This document shows, piece after piece, positions 42,930-50,814 of a DNA stretch of 64,000 nucleotides. A program made the translations under genes and the position numbers. The notes beneath the pieces are model-generated. The model had not been told where the DNA came from, ran no database searches, and was given only the letters and a program-made list of their open reading frames with translations. Position 1 is the stretch's first letter; each line of letters opens with the position of its first letter. The DNA lies in the NCBI GenBank assembly GCA_035478595.1, contig DATIJL010000018.1, positions 1-64,000 of the forward strand, written 5' to 3'. This stretch comes from Candidatus Chromulinivoraceae bacterium (lineage in GTDB: Bacteria; Patescibacteriota; Saccharimonadia; Saccharimonadales; Saccharimonadaceae).

Positions 42930-43793
42930 CTATGCAGCCGCAACAATCTGTTCAATAAGTTGTATTGTATCATCGGGATTGCTAACCTCGAATGTCTTCA
43001 CTCCAGTAACTGTTCTTGCTGGATAGTCATTACCACCTGGACTAAGCTGGTCGCCCACAAAACCGATTTCCCGATAACTGTGATTTAGCCTCTCGGATAA
43101 TTTTCGTATGCCATAAGCCTTGTCGACCCCACGCTGCGTAACATCTACAGAACTCGCGCCACCGCTTCTTAGATCATATTCAAGATCTCCTAAGCGTTCA
43201 GCGGCGTTTGCTATTAGCCTTGCCCTTCGCTCGCCATTTGTATCCCAACCCTTTTTAATTTCAGGTGGCGCCTGCTGGCCAAGCGCAGAAAATGTAATCT
43301 GGCTACCACGATCCTCAATAATCTCTCCATAGGGCTTTGGCACCCAAAGGCCTTCTTCTTTGGCAGCAGTCTCTAGGGTCTCAATGATTAAGCGCTTGTG
43401 TTCTGGGTCTATATTTTCCGCATAAACCTCTTCCCATACACCATCAACATAGTCTAAAGAACGGGTTCCGCATGTCGGGAAAGGATGCATTCTTTTAAGG
43501 CTCTCGGGATCAGGATCAGGCAATCGGCTTATAACCTGTTTATCAACTTGCTCCCAAGTCCCCCCGGTGATAATGGCAACATTCCGAATAGCGAGTAGCT
43601 GCATTAGCTGTTCACCCATCTTAGCGCCGATACTTTGCTTAGATTCTGCTAGCGTGTCGTCAAGATCAAACCCCCATACCTTTATGTCATTCGGGTCAAT
43701 ATCCCCCTGTTGACTTGTTAGTGTCCTTCTCTCAAAAGTATTCATAACTTCAGTATTCTCCTGCTCGGTGTGCATGTCAAGCAACAGCTTCAT
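42930..43793 (-). CDS. HAD-superfamily phosphatase, phosphomannomutase-like
   Basis: A 287-residue HAD protein. Motif I is VWGFDLDDTLAESKQSIG (DxD), followed by a IITGGTWEQVDKQV segment much like eukaryote-type phosphomannomutase and sucrose-phosphatase members of subclass IIB. A cap occupies about residues 105-200. Late motifs are VDVTQRGVDKAYGI (Lys) and IGFVGDQLSPGGNDYPA (Asp pair). It could interconvert mannose phosphates or dephosphorylate a sugar phosphate. Several in-frame ATGs (43793, 43775, 43745) are possible starts, and the first 30 residues are not conserved-looking. Confidence 0.75.
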   Translation of the reverse strand: MKLLLDMHTEQENTEVMNTFERRTLTSQQGDIDPNDIKVWGFDLDDTLAESKQSIGAKMGEQLMQLLAIRNVAIITGGTWEQVDKQVISRLPDPDPESLKRMHPFPTCGTRSLDYVDGVWEEVYAENIDPEHKRLIIETLETAAKEEGLWVPKPYGEIIEDRGSQITFSALGQQAPPEIKKGWDTNGERRARLIANAAERLGDLEYDLRSGGASSVDVTQRGVDKAYGIRKLSERLNHSYREIGFVGDQLSPGGNDYPARTVTGVKTFEVSNPDDTIQLIEQIVAAA

Positions 43794-43907
43794 GAGCAGC
43801 GGCTTGCACTAGATGGTAATTCGACTCGGGTTAATTAGGAAGGTGAATTTTAATAGGTTGCTCATATTAGAGAGTGGCTTGACCTTTCTATGGCATACTA
43901 ATCTACT

Positions 43908-44111
43908 TTGGATTCACCTGGATATATTCGGAGTATAGTGGAGGCGAGAGTAAGAGCGCGGAATAAGGATGATTTTGGACGTGTCGCTAAACTTGACGAC
44001 TTTTTTGAGCAGTTCGAAAATAGCAAGCAGCATGTACAAGCGACAATAACACTTAAACCTGGCTATGATTATGAGTCTGTCGTAACTCGCGTAAAAGAAC
44101 TCGTGGAGTAA
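43908..44111 (+). CDS. Small protein of unknown function (67 aa)
   Basis: A 67-residue charged protein (SIVEARVRARNKDDFGRVAKL; DDFFEQFENSKQHV). No membrane segment. The only in-frame starts are TTG 43908 and GTG 43938. Neither has a good ribosome-binding site; TTGACC lies upstream at 43879-43884. It is convergent with the second DedA gene with no gap. The amphipathic pattern makes it a credible gene, but the start is uncertain. Confidence 0.55.
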   Translation: MDSPGYIRSIVEARVRARNKDDFGRVAKLDDFFEQFENSKQHVQATITLKPGYDYESVVTRVKELVE

Positions 44112-44795
44112 TTATTTTTTACGGAATAAAACGCGGAACTGCTTTTTTGTGCCGTTCCAGATTATAGTACGTTGACGCTTGTCTTTTAGGATGTGAATAA
44201 GAGGCGGTAGGACGGAAACAATAACAATCAGCGTAACGATTGGAAGTAGCACGCTATCTATTCCAATGCCGAGCCTATTAAAGAACTCTCCGATATAGAA
44301 TCCCGCGTAAGCAACACCTGCAGCCCAAAGAAGTGCGCCAACAACGTTGTAGCTAAGAAAGGTACGGTAACTCATTTTGCCAACTCCGGCAATGATAGGT
44401 ACGAAGGTTCGGACTACAGGAATAAAGCGGGCTAAGATCACTGTAACGCCACCATGTTTTTCATAAAACTCCTCGGCTTTTTTGATGTTTTCTTGACGAA
44501 ATAACAACGAGTTTGGTCGGCTAAATAGCCTGCGACCAACGCGTTTTCCAAATATATAGCCGACGCCATCCCCAAGAACGGCAGCAAGGAATATGAGCAC
44601 GACAAAGAGATGGATACTAAAGTTGAATAAATGAACGCTAATTAAAAAACCTGCGGTAAATAGAATGCTATCTCCTGGCAAAAAGAAGCCGATGAGTAGT
44701 CCTGATTCTGCAAAAATAATTGCGGCAACAACTGCCATTACAAGCCAAGGGCCAGCTGTTGAGGCAAAGCTAGTAAAGTCAAATCCTGGTATCAT
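44112..44795 (-). CDS. DedA-family membrane protein (second copy)
   Basis: A 227-residue protein of the DedA/VTT family. Marks: IIFAESGLLIGFFLPGDSILFTAG, LGDGVGYIFGKRVGRRLF, FYEKHGGVTVILARFIPVVRTFVPIIAG, and YNVVGALLWA. These match the family better than the first copy does. It has five or six hydrophobic segments and a basic C-terminus (RVLFRKK). It probably moves undecaprenyl phosphate or lipids. TAAAAT nine bases before the ATG may serve as the -10 box. Confidence 0.9.
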   Translation of the reverse strand: MIPGFDFTSFASTAGPWLVMAVVAAIIFAESGLLIGFFLPGDSILFTAGFLISVHLFNFSIHLFVVLIFLAAVLGDGVGYIFGKRVGRRLFSRPNSLLFRQENIKKAEEFYEKHGGVTVILARFIPVVRTFVPIIAGVGKMSYRTFLSYNVVGALLWAAGVAYAGFYIGEFFNRLGIGIDSVLLPIVTLIVIVSVLPPLIHILKDKRQRTIIWNGTKKQFRVLFRKK

Positions 44796-44829
44796 ACTTG
44801 CTCTATTTTAGCACGGCGATCATAAATGC

Positions 44830-44855
44830 TATAATAGAGAGTACGGAAATGGAGG
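44830..44855 (+). promoter_or_regulatory. -10 box and Shine-Dalgarno of rplY
   Basis: TATAAT at 44830-44835, then GGAGG at 44851-44855, four bases before ATG 44860. This gene has a conventional leader, unlike the many leaderless genes. Confidence 0.6.
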
Positions 44856-44859
44856 CGAA

Positions 44860-45585
44860 ATGAACGATATTTCATTGAAATTGAACGAACGTACTAAGGT
44901 GGGGAAAAAAGCTGCCGAATTACGCAAAGAAGGTATGATCCCGAGTGTTGTATATGGCGGCAAGGGTGACCCTATGACGACCGAATCGCCTATGGTTGAA
45001 ACAGCTAAGGTTGCTCATGCAGCAGGCAAGCACACGCCAGTACATTTGACGATTGATGGTAAGAAGAAGCTCGCTATCATTAAGGCTATTGATATGCACC
45101 CAGTGAAGCACACGCTTCGACATGTGGCTTTTCATACGATTAAGCAGAACGAACCGCTTGTTGCTGAGGTGCCTATTGTACTAGTCGGTATGGGTGAAAG
45201 TGAGGCTGAAAGGGCCGGACTTGTCGTACTTCAGGCTATTGAACGAGTAGACGTGAAGGCTTTGCCTGCAAACTTGCCAGAATCTCTTGAGATTTCTATT
45301 GCAATGCTCACCACAACTGACGACAAGCTAACGTTTACAGACATTAAGCTACCTAGTGGTGTTGAGTTTGCGAACGTAGAGCAGGATATGGATCTTGTGG
45401 TTGCAAACGTGTATGAGCCGAGTGCACTGCAGGCAGCGAACGAATCTGCAGGTGGCGATGCTGAAGATGAGTCGACAGTTGAAGCAGAAAACGGTGCTGA
45501 TGTTGTGCAGAATACGCAAACAGAAGAAAATCATCCAGGTGGCAAAGGTCAGGATAAACCAAAACAAGCTGACGCTAGTAAGTAG
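44860..45585 (+). CDS. rplY: 50S ribosomal protein bL25 (CTC/TL5 form)
   Basis: A 241-residue 5S rRNA-binding protein. The N-terminal barrel has LNERTKVGKKAAELRKEGMIPSVVYG (written in two overlapping parts: NERTKVGKKAAELRKEG and MIPSVVYGG) and DMHPVKHTLRHVAFHTI. The C-terminal TL5 domain includes EVPIVLVGMGESE and LPESLEISI. An acidic Ala/Glu/Gln/Asn-rich tail of about 45 residues ends the protein. The strong ribosome-binding site suits an abundant product. Confidence 0.93.
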   Translation: MNDISLKLNERTKVGKKAAELRKEGMIPSVVYGGKGDPMTTESPMVETAKVAHAAGKHTPVHLTIDGKKKLAIIKAIDMHPVKHTLRHVAFHTIKQNEPLVAEVPIVLVGMGESEAERAGLVVLQAIERVDVKALPANLPESLEISIAMLTTTDDKLTFTDIKLPSGVEFANVEQDMDLVVANVYEPSALQAANESAGGDAEDESTVEAENGADVVQNTQTEENHPGGKGQDKPKQADASK

Positions 45586-45602
45586 CGCCGTATAAAACGA
45601 CT

Positions 45603-45635
45603 AACACCCTAGACCAGTCTTGGCCTAGGGTGTTT
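45603..45635. terminator. Bidirectional terminator between rplY and the ABC exporter operon
   Basis: AACACCCTAG (45603-45612) pairs with CTAGGGTGTT (45625-45634), with T-runs on the plus strand. It separates two convergent genes. Confidence 0.8.
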
Positions 45636-45637
45636 TT

Positions 45638-47422
45638 CTATTCCTCAATAAATCCGCCAGATTGATGTGCCCACAGCTTTGCGTATGTGCCTTTTTGAGC
45701 GAGTAGCTGGTCATGTCTACCTTGTTCTTTGATGGCCCCGCCCTTTATGACAATAATCCTATCCAACTTGGCGATTGTTGAAAGGCGGTGAGCAACGACA
45801 ATGCTCGTGCGGTTTTTCATGAGCTTTTCGAGTGCGTCTTGAATAAGCTTCTCACTCTCGCTATCGAGTGCAGACGTCGCCTCATCTAAGATAAGGATTG
45901 GCGCGTTTTTAAGGATTGCCCTGGCAATGGCAATACGCTGCCGCTGTCCACCACTAAGCTTGACGCCGCGCTCGCCAACGATTGTATCAAGGCCTTCTGG
46001 AAGATCTTTTATAAACTCATAAGCATTTGCCTGTTTTACTGCCTGCATAATCTCCTCATCTGCTGCTTCAGGCCGGGCATAGGCGATATTGTCACGAAGA
46101 CTGCGATGAAACAGGTATGGTTCTTGGGGTACGTAGGCAATAGCACTTCGTAAACTGTCTTGTGAAACCTCTGCAATGTTCTGTCCGTCAATCTCGATAG
46201 ATCCAGAAGAGACATCGGCAAAACGCAAAACCAACTTAGTAAGAGTTGTTTTACCTCCACCACTATGACCAGCAAGACCAATACGCTCGCCCGGTTTAAT
46301 GTGAAGCGTAAGGTCGTTTATTGCTACATCTCGGCTTTTTGCATAGTGAAATACGACGCTATTGAGATCGACCTGTCCTTTACGTACAACTAAGCTAGGG
46401 GCATGAGGCGCGTCCTTAATTTCAGGTTCTTCGTAGATGATATCAGTGATATTGGCGGCATCGATAAATAACTGTTCCATGCCACGAATAATAGGCGTGA
46501 TTTCAAACAATGAGCCGGTGAGCCTGCCTAAGTAGCTTATGGCAAATACAAGTGCGGCAATTGACACATTTCCGGTAGTGGCAAGCCATATGCAAGTCCC
46601 AATTGTCACAAGTTGAAGGGCAAAGAGCATTGCTTGGCGCGCAATGGTTTCGCGCTGAAAAATCCTAATTTCATCAAACATAACATTCTCGATTTTTTTG
46701 CGGTCAGTCACGACACGATCTACCTCTTTTGTGCCATTTGCAAAATAGCGAACGATCTGCTGATTACCAAGAATGTCAGCGACTGTGCCGTTTAACTGGG
46801 ACATCATCTGTTTACGCTTGTGACGAATTGGCCCACGGCTTGAAACGGCCTTTAAGCTTCGCCAAATTAGCAGTATCGTTGCAAGTCCAAGCGGAATTAA
46901 AAGTACAGGGGACATAAAGGCGATAATAATGAGACTCGCAATGAAGTTGACAACCAGACCGCTTGCCTGTAAAAAGATGATGTCAAAAAACGATACGATA
47001 GAAGCACCGAAAGTGTTAACATCTCCAGCCAATGAACCTATTTTTCGGTTAGCAAAGAATTGGTCACTGTGTAGCATGAGGTGTTGCATGCTCTTTCTTA
47101 TGAGTGTCGTACGCATCTCTTCTTCATGGCGAAATAGGGATGTAAAACCTACGAGTGCGGTAAGAACTGCTAAGACTGAAACCAAGGTGCCGATTACTAA
47201 AAGAAAAACAGGATGCTTCCAGTCGTGTGGATGAAGTATTAATGACTGTACGATAAGGCTAAATAAAAAAGGGAGTAAAACGACATAAAGTAGCCGGTTG
47301 ATCGGAACAAGCGTCGAATAAAATATAAATCGACGCTTGTCTTTGGCTATTTCTGTCCAAAAAATGGTTAGAGTTTTACGTGCTGTTTTTGTATCGGTAC
47401 GAACTAGTATTTTTGCCATCAC
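45638..47422 (-). CDS. ABC exporter, fused membrane and ATPase domains (copy 2)
   Basis: A 594-residue half-transporter of the MsbA/LmrA type. Six membrane spans cover about residues 25-330 and the ATPase about 345-590. Motifs: Walker A GLAGHSGGGKTTLTK, Q-loop VPQEPYLFHRSLRDNIAY, signature KLSGGQRQRIAIARA, Walker B ILILDEATSALDS, H-loop VAHRLST. All motifs are intact, so both halves can hydrolyse ATP. Its start overlaps the stop of the upstream paralogue, so the pair likely forms a heterodimer. Its C-terminus (LWAHQSGGFIEE) is identical to that of its partner. Substrate unknown. Confidence 0.93.
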   Translation of the reverse strand: MMAKILVRTDTKTARKTLTIFWTEIAKDKRRFIFYSTLVPINRLLYVVLLPFLFSLIVQSLILHPHDWKHPVFLLVIGTLVSVLAVLTALVGFTSLFRHEEEMRTTLIRKSMQHLMLHSDQFFANRKIGSLAGDVNTFGASIVSFFDIIFLQASGLVVNFIASLIIIAFMSPVLLIPLGLATILLIWRSLKAVSSRGPIRHKRKQMMSQLNGTVADILGNQQIVRYFANGTKEVDRVVTDRKKIENVMFDEIRIFQRETIARQAMLFALQLVTIGTCIWLATTGNVSIAALVFAISYLGRLTGSLFEITPIIRGMEQLFIDAANITDIIYEEPEIKDAPHAPSLVVRKGQVDLNSVVFHYAKSRDVAINDLTLHIKPGERIGLAGHSGGGKTTLTKLVLRFADVSSGSIEIDGQNIAEVSQDSLRSAIAYVPQEPYLFHRSLRDNIAYARPEAADEEIMQAVKQANAYEFIKDLPEGLDTIVGERGVKLSGGQRQRIAIARAILKNAPILILDEATSALDSESEKLIQDALEKLMKNRTSIVVAHRLSTIAKLDRIIVIKGGAIKEQGRHDQLLAQKGTYAKLWAHQSGGFIEE

Positions 47423-49170
47423 TATTCCTCAATAAATCCGCCAGATTGGTGGGCCCACAATTTTGCGTAGATACCTTTTTGTTTTAATAAATCAGTATGT
47501 GCGCCATCTTCAACAATGTGGCCCTTATCGAGCACAATAATACGATCAAGTGTTGCGATAGTACTCAGACGGTGAGCAACGACAATGCTCGTGCGGTTTT
47601 TCATGAGCTTTTCGAGTGCGTCTTGAATAAGCTTCTCACTCTCGCTATCGAGTGCAGACGTCGCCTCATCGAGTACTAAAATAGGTGCATTTTTCAAGAG
47701 AGCTCTGGCAATGGCAATGCGCTGCCGCTGTCCACCGCTAAGCTTGACGCCGCGCTCGCCAACGAGCGTATCAAGCCCATGGGGTAGCGACTTGATAAAA
47801 TCGAGGGCGTTCGCTTGTATTGCAGCTTCACGAATTTCGTCATCTGTTGCATCGGGCTTACCATAGGCAATGTTTTCACGGAGCGTGCGGTGAAACAGCA
47901 TTGGCTCCTGGGGCACGTAGGCGATAGCCGAGCGCAGGCTTTTTTGAGTAACGTCGCGGATATCAGCATCATTAATGTGAATGGCGCCACCAGTCACATC
48001 GGCAAAGCGAAGTAAAAGGTGAGTAATAGTTGTTTTACCAGCTCCGGAAAGACCGACGAGTCCTACTTTTTGACCAGCTGGAATAGTAAGCTGAATAGCA
48101 CGCAGAACGTCTTCGCCCGCATCATCGTAGCGGTATGAGACGTTGTCGAATTTAATAACGGGATTAGTAATAACTAACTTGCTTGCCGCGTGTGAGTCAT
48201 TGACATGCACATTCTCACTGAGCATCTCAGTCATAGGCGCAGCGTCAAGCAGGGCTTGGTCGTAGCCATTAATAATATCGCCAAGGGTAAATAACTGCGA
48301 GCCAATACGTTGTAAATAGGCGAGCATAAAGACTGCGGTTGCAAGAGAGATGCTGCCAGTACCAACCAACTGAACGGATACGACAATAGCGATGATTTGC
48401 ACAACAACCATCAGTGCTACGCGAATGGATCCTTCAGTTGCGGTAAATCCAATATCTTTACGATAGATACGTTCAAAACGGCGAGTTTGCTTTTGGAGAT
48501 CTTTGATTTCGCGATCTTCTCCTGCGAAGGCTTTTACAATGGCATTGTTTGTTAATGCGTCTGCAACCTTACCATGTATCTCAGCAACGAGCGTTTTTCG
48601 TTCGTGTCGCCATGGTGCACGTTTCTTAGCACTCCATCTAATTTGAAATGCGAGCATAACAAGCAGGGTAAAGACAATCGCAGCGACTAGCCATGATTGC
48701 GTGAGAAGAATAGCCACACCGCTTCCGATAGAGAGAATGAATCCGAGCGTCCGAATAATAAACAGATCCTGAAGTGTTACCTCGCTACGGACGTAGTCTA
48801 TGTAGCGACTCGTCATGGCACCGATTTTTTGATTAACGAAAAAATGGTTGTCCTTCTTGATGAGGCGAATGAAGGTCTGTTCGCGTAGATTTGCAAGAGT
48901 CTTCGACTCGTGGTAAACCATCGACCTAAAACCGACAAGGTTGAATGATGCACCTAAAAGCCCGAGTCCAGCGGCGATCCATAGGAATGGATAGACTTTT
49001 GCCAGATGGTGCTCGGTGAGGGCACCAATAGCTTGACTGAGCATATAAGGCAAAGCCGTATCAATAAGAAGCGACCCTACAGGAATGAAAACGAGCATCA
49101 CAATGAAGCTTGTTCGATGTTTTTTTACTTGCTCCCAGTATAGACGGAGCGTTTGTCGATTGACGTTCAT
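47422..49170 (-). CDS. ABC exporter, fused membrane and ATPase domains (copy 1)
   Basis: A 582-residue half-transporter, first gene of the exporter pair. Six spans cover about residues 20-310, with Walker A GLVGLSGAGKTTITH, VPQEPMLFHRTLRENIAYG, KLSGGQRQRIAIARALL and ILVLDEATSALDSE. The membrane half is diverged from copy 2, but the ATPase half shares long identical stretches at DNA level. The ribosome-binding site GGAG lies eight bases upstream, partly inside a predicted hairpin. Probable functions are export of lipids, peptides or drugs. Confidence 0.93.
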   Translation of the reverse strand: MNVNRQTLRLYWEQVKKHRTSFIVMLVFIPVGSLLIDTALPYMLSQAIGALTEHHLAKVYPFLWIAAGLGLLGASFNLVGFRSMVYHESKTLANLREQTFIRLIKKDNHFFVNQKIGAMTSRYIDYVRSEVTLQDLFIIRTLGFILSIGSGVAILLTQSWLVAAIVFTLLVMLAFQIRWSAKKRAPWRHERKTLVAEIHGKVADALTNNAIVKAFAGEDREIKDLQKQTRRFERIYRKDIGFTATEGSIRVALMVVVQIIAIVVSVQLVGTGSISLATAVFMLAYLQRIGSQLFTLGDIINGYDQALLDAAPMTEMLSENVHVNDSHAASKLVITNPVIKFDNVSYRYDDAGEDVLRAIQLTIPAGQKVGLVGLSGAGKTTITHLLLRFADVTGGAIHINDADIRDVTQKSLRSAIAYVPQEPMLFHRTLRENIAYGKPDATDDEIREAAIQANALDFIKSLPHGLDTLVGERGVKLSGGQRQRIAIARALLKNAPILVLDEATSALDSESEKLIQDALEKLMKNRTSIVVAHRLSTIATLDRIIVLDKGHIVEDGAHTDLLKQKGIYAKLWAHQSGGFIEE

Positions 49171-49171
49171 G

Positions 49172-49213
49172 GCGATCTCCAGAGTTTAGTTATTGTTAAA
49201 AAGACAAGATCGC
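49172..49213 (-). promoter_or_regulatory. Hairpin covering the Shine-Dalgarno of the ABC exporter operon
   Basis: On the minus strand GCGATCT (49207-49213) pairs with AGATCGC (49172-49178). The right arm overlaps half of the GGAG at 49177-49180. It could lower translation unless opened. Confidence 0.4.
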
Positions 49214-49353
49214 TAGCGGTTCGGACGGCCAAACATTCACGAATAGCGGATCAACTACACATGAGATGATCATAGTACATCTACTATATCGTAGTTTTTA
49301 TGGCTTGCCAAGACATATCTATGGTTTTTATTGAGGTGAAAACCAGATTCCTG

Positions 49354-49359
49354 TATAAT
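49354..49359 (+). promoter_or_regulatory. -10 box of trhO
   Basis: TATAAT ends eight bases before ATG 49368; leaderless transcript predicted. Confidence 0.55.
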
Positions 49360-49367
49360 GGAAAATA

Positions 49368-50267
49368 ATGCAAAAGATTTTATTATATTATAAATTCACA
49401 CCGATCGAAGATCCGGAGGTTATGAAGCTATGGCAAAAAACACTCTGCGATAGTCTTAATCTTGGTGGGCGTATACTTATTTCTAAACACGGTATTAATG
49501 GTACTGTTGGCGGGGGCCTAGATGACCTTAAGAAATATATTAAGGCAACGAAGGACTTTCCAGGCTTTAAAGGGACTGTTTTTAAGTGGAGTGATGGTGG
49601 TCGTGAAGACTTTCCACGTATGAGCGTCAAAGTTAAAAAAGAGATTGTTGCATTTGATGCTGCCGATGAGCTGAAGGTTGATGAGAATGGTGTTGTTGGC
49701 GGCGGTACACACCTAAAACCGGGTGAAGTCAATAAGTTAGTCAAAGAGCGTGGAGACGATGTTGTATTTTTCGATGGTCGTAATGCCTATGAGGCAAAAA
49801 TCGGTAAATTCAAGAATGCCATCGTACCTGATACGCGAACAAGCCGAGATTTCATCAAAGAACTCGAAAGTGGCAAATACGATAATCTTAAAGATAAGCC
49901 AGTTGTCACCTACTGTACGGGTGGCATTCGCTGTGAAATCCTCTCGAGCCTTATGAAAAATCGTGGATTTAACGAGGTCTATCAGATAGACGGTGGTATT
50001 GTGAAGTATGGTGAAGCATATGGCGATGATGGTCTTTGGGAGGGCAGTTTGCATGTGTTCGATGATCGCATGAAGGTTGAATTTAGTGACCACACAGCTG
50101 TCGTTGGGCGCTGCGTTCACTGCGAAGGTCCTACTAATAATTATGAAAACTGTGCGTTTGCGAATTGTAACGATCTGGTTTTGATTTGTCTTGGTTGTAA
50201 GCAAAACCCAGATTTGCTATATCACACAGAGGATTGTCGTGAACAGGCGAAGTTGATATATTCTTGA
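49368..50267 (+). CDS. trhO: tRNA uridine(34) hydroxylase TrhO (rhodanese fold)
   Basis: A 299-residue protein of the YceA/TrhO family, which makes 5-hydroxyuridine at the wobble base of some tRNAs. An N-terminal acylphosphatase-like part ([26 protein letters not shown]) precedes the rhodanese domain with [18 protein letters not shown] and the active-site loop [10 protein letters not shown] Cys-rich C-terminus follows ([21 protein letters not shown]) and probably binds zinc. It is monocistronic. The stop codon overlaps the -35 element of the next promoter. Confidence 0.92.
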   Translation: MQKILLYYKFTPIEDPEVMKLWQKTLCDSLNLGGRILISKHGINGTVGGGLDDLKKYIKATKDFPGFKGTVFKWSDGGREDFPRMSVKVKKEIVAFDAADELKVDENGVVGGGTHLKPGEVNKLVKERGDDVVFFDGRNAYEAKIGKFKNAIVPDTRTSRDFIKELESGKYDNLKDKPVVTYCTGGIRCEILSSLMKNRGFNEVYQIDGGIVKYGEAYGDDGLWEGSLHVFDDRMKVEFSDHTAVVGRCVHCEGPTNNYENCAFANCNDLVLICLGCKQNPDLLYHTEDCREQAKLIYS

Positions 50268-50292
50268 CGTCTTGTAAATAATTTATTAATAT
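50264..50292 (+). promoter_or_regulatory. Promoter of the GC-rich 88-aa gene
   Basis: TTGACG (50264-50269), a 17-base spacer, TAATAT (50287-50292). It is AT-rich and overlaps the trhO stop. A TTTGCAT/ATGCAAA hairpin lies just downstream in the leader (about 50305-50325). Confidence 0.6.
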
Positions 50293-50367
50293 AGTCGAAG
50301 CCTCTTTGCATGATGTATGCAAATGCTGTCAGGTATGTTGGAATAATTCGATCCAAGGAGGTCTCAC

Positions 50368-50634
50368 GTGAGTGAGGACCGGACGAAGAAGACGGCCGCC
50401 GAGGTGAACGACGGTGCTCCCGCGGGAACGCCCGAGTCCGAGGAGGTCATGACGGAGCTGCCGCCGGAGTTCCAGGAGGCGCTGCGCAAGGCGTTCAGTG
50501 ATGGACTGCCGAGCCGCCGCACCCGGATCATCGCCGGGACGGTCGCCGCGCTCAGCGCTGTCGGCGCGGTCGTGACCGTGGTGGCCAGCGGCAAGTTCGC
50601 CGTGAAGGCGGTTCGCCGCGTTCGCCGCCACTAG
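50368..50634 (+). CDS. GC-rich small protein with one membrane segment (88 aa)
   Basis: An 88-residue protein starting at GTG, with a perfect AAGGAGG seven bases upstream. The first 45 residues are acidic and hydrophilic (EVNDGAPAGTPESEEVMTEL). A hydrophobic helix lies at about 53-75 (IIAGTVAALSAVGAVVTVVAS), and the end is basic (RRVRRH). The likely topology is a cytoplasmic acidic domain with membrane helix, or the reverse. Codons are strongly G/C-ending, as in the GC-rich genes near 2-6 kb. It is followed by a GC hairpin, a hammerhead ribozyme and a terminator. I do not recognise the family. Confidence 0.75.
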   Translation: MSEDRTKKTAAEVNDGAPAGTPESEEVMTELPPEFQEALRKAFSDGLPSRRTRIIAGTVAALSAVGAVVTVVASGKFAVKAVRRVRRH

Positions 50635-50645
50635 TCGCGAACACT

Positions 50646-50685
50646 GAGGTGTTGCGGGTGGGCGCTAGCCTATCCGCAACACCTC
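50646..50685 (+). terminator. GC-rich hairpin after the 88-aa gene, no U-tract
   Basis: GAGGTGTTGCGG (50646-50657) pairs perfectly with CCGCAACACCTC (50674-50685). No T-run follows. It is the same style of hairpin as after the other GC-rich genes. Confidence 0.6.
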
Positions 50686-50709
50686 GGGCCGCACTTCAGC
50701 ATACCTAAT

Positions 50710-50760
50710 CTACTTCTATATTTATAAATATACTGACGAGTCCGGTAGGACGAAAAGTAG
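50710..50760 (+). ncRNA. Type III hammerhead ribozyme
   Basis: Every element of the hammerhead core is present in order. Stem III is CTACTT (50710-50715) with AAGTAG (50755-50760). The cleavage-site base C is 50716. Stem I is TATATT/AATATA (50717-50722 with 50727-50732) with loop TATA. The core CTGACGA is 50733-50739. Stem II is GTCC/GGAC (50740-50743 with 50748-50751) with loop GGTA. GAA is 50752-50754, with A 50755 pairing U 50715. Stem III is the open end, so the type is III. Self-cleavage would occur after 50716. It lies in the 3' part of the transcript of the 88-aa gene, just before a U-tailed terminator, so it would trim that RNA. Confidence 0.9.
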
Positions 50761-50765
50761 TACTA

Positions 50766-50793
50766 AAAAAGCCAGGCTAGTGCCTGGCTTTTT
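50766..50793. terminator. Bidirectional terminator after the hammerhead
   Basis: AAAAAGCCAGG (50766-50776) pairs with CCTGGCTTTTT (50783-50793). It serves the 88-aa/hammerhead transcript and the opposing MFS gene. Confidence 0.88.
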
Positions 50794-50814
50794 GGGTTAG
50801 ATTTGAGTAGTGCT

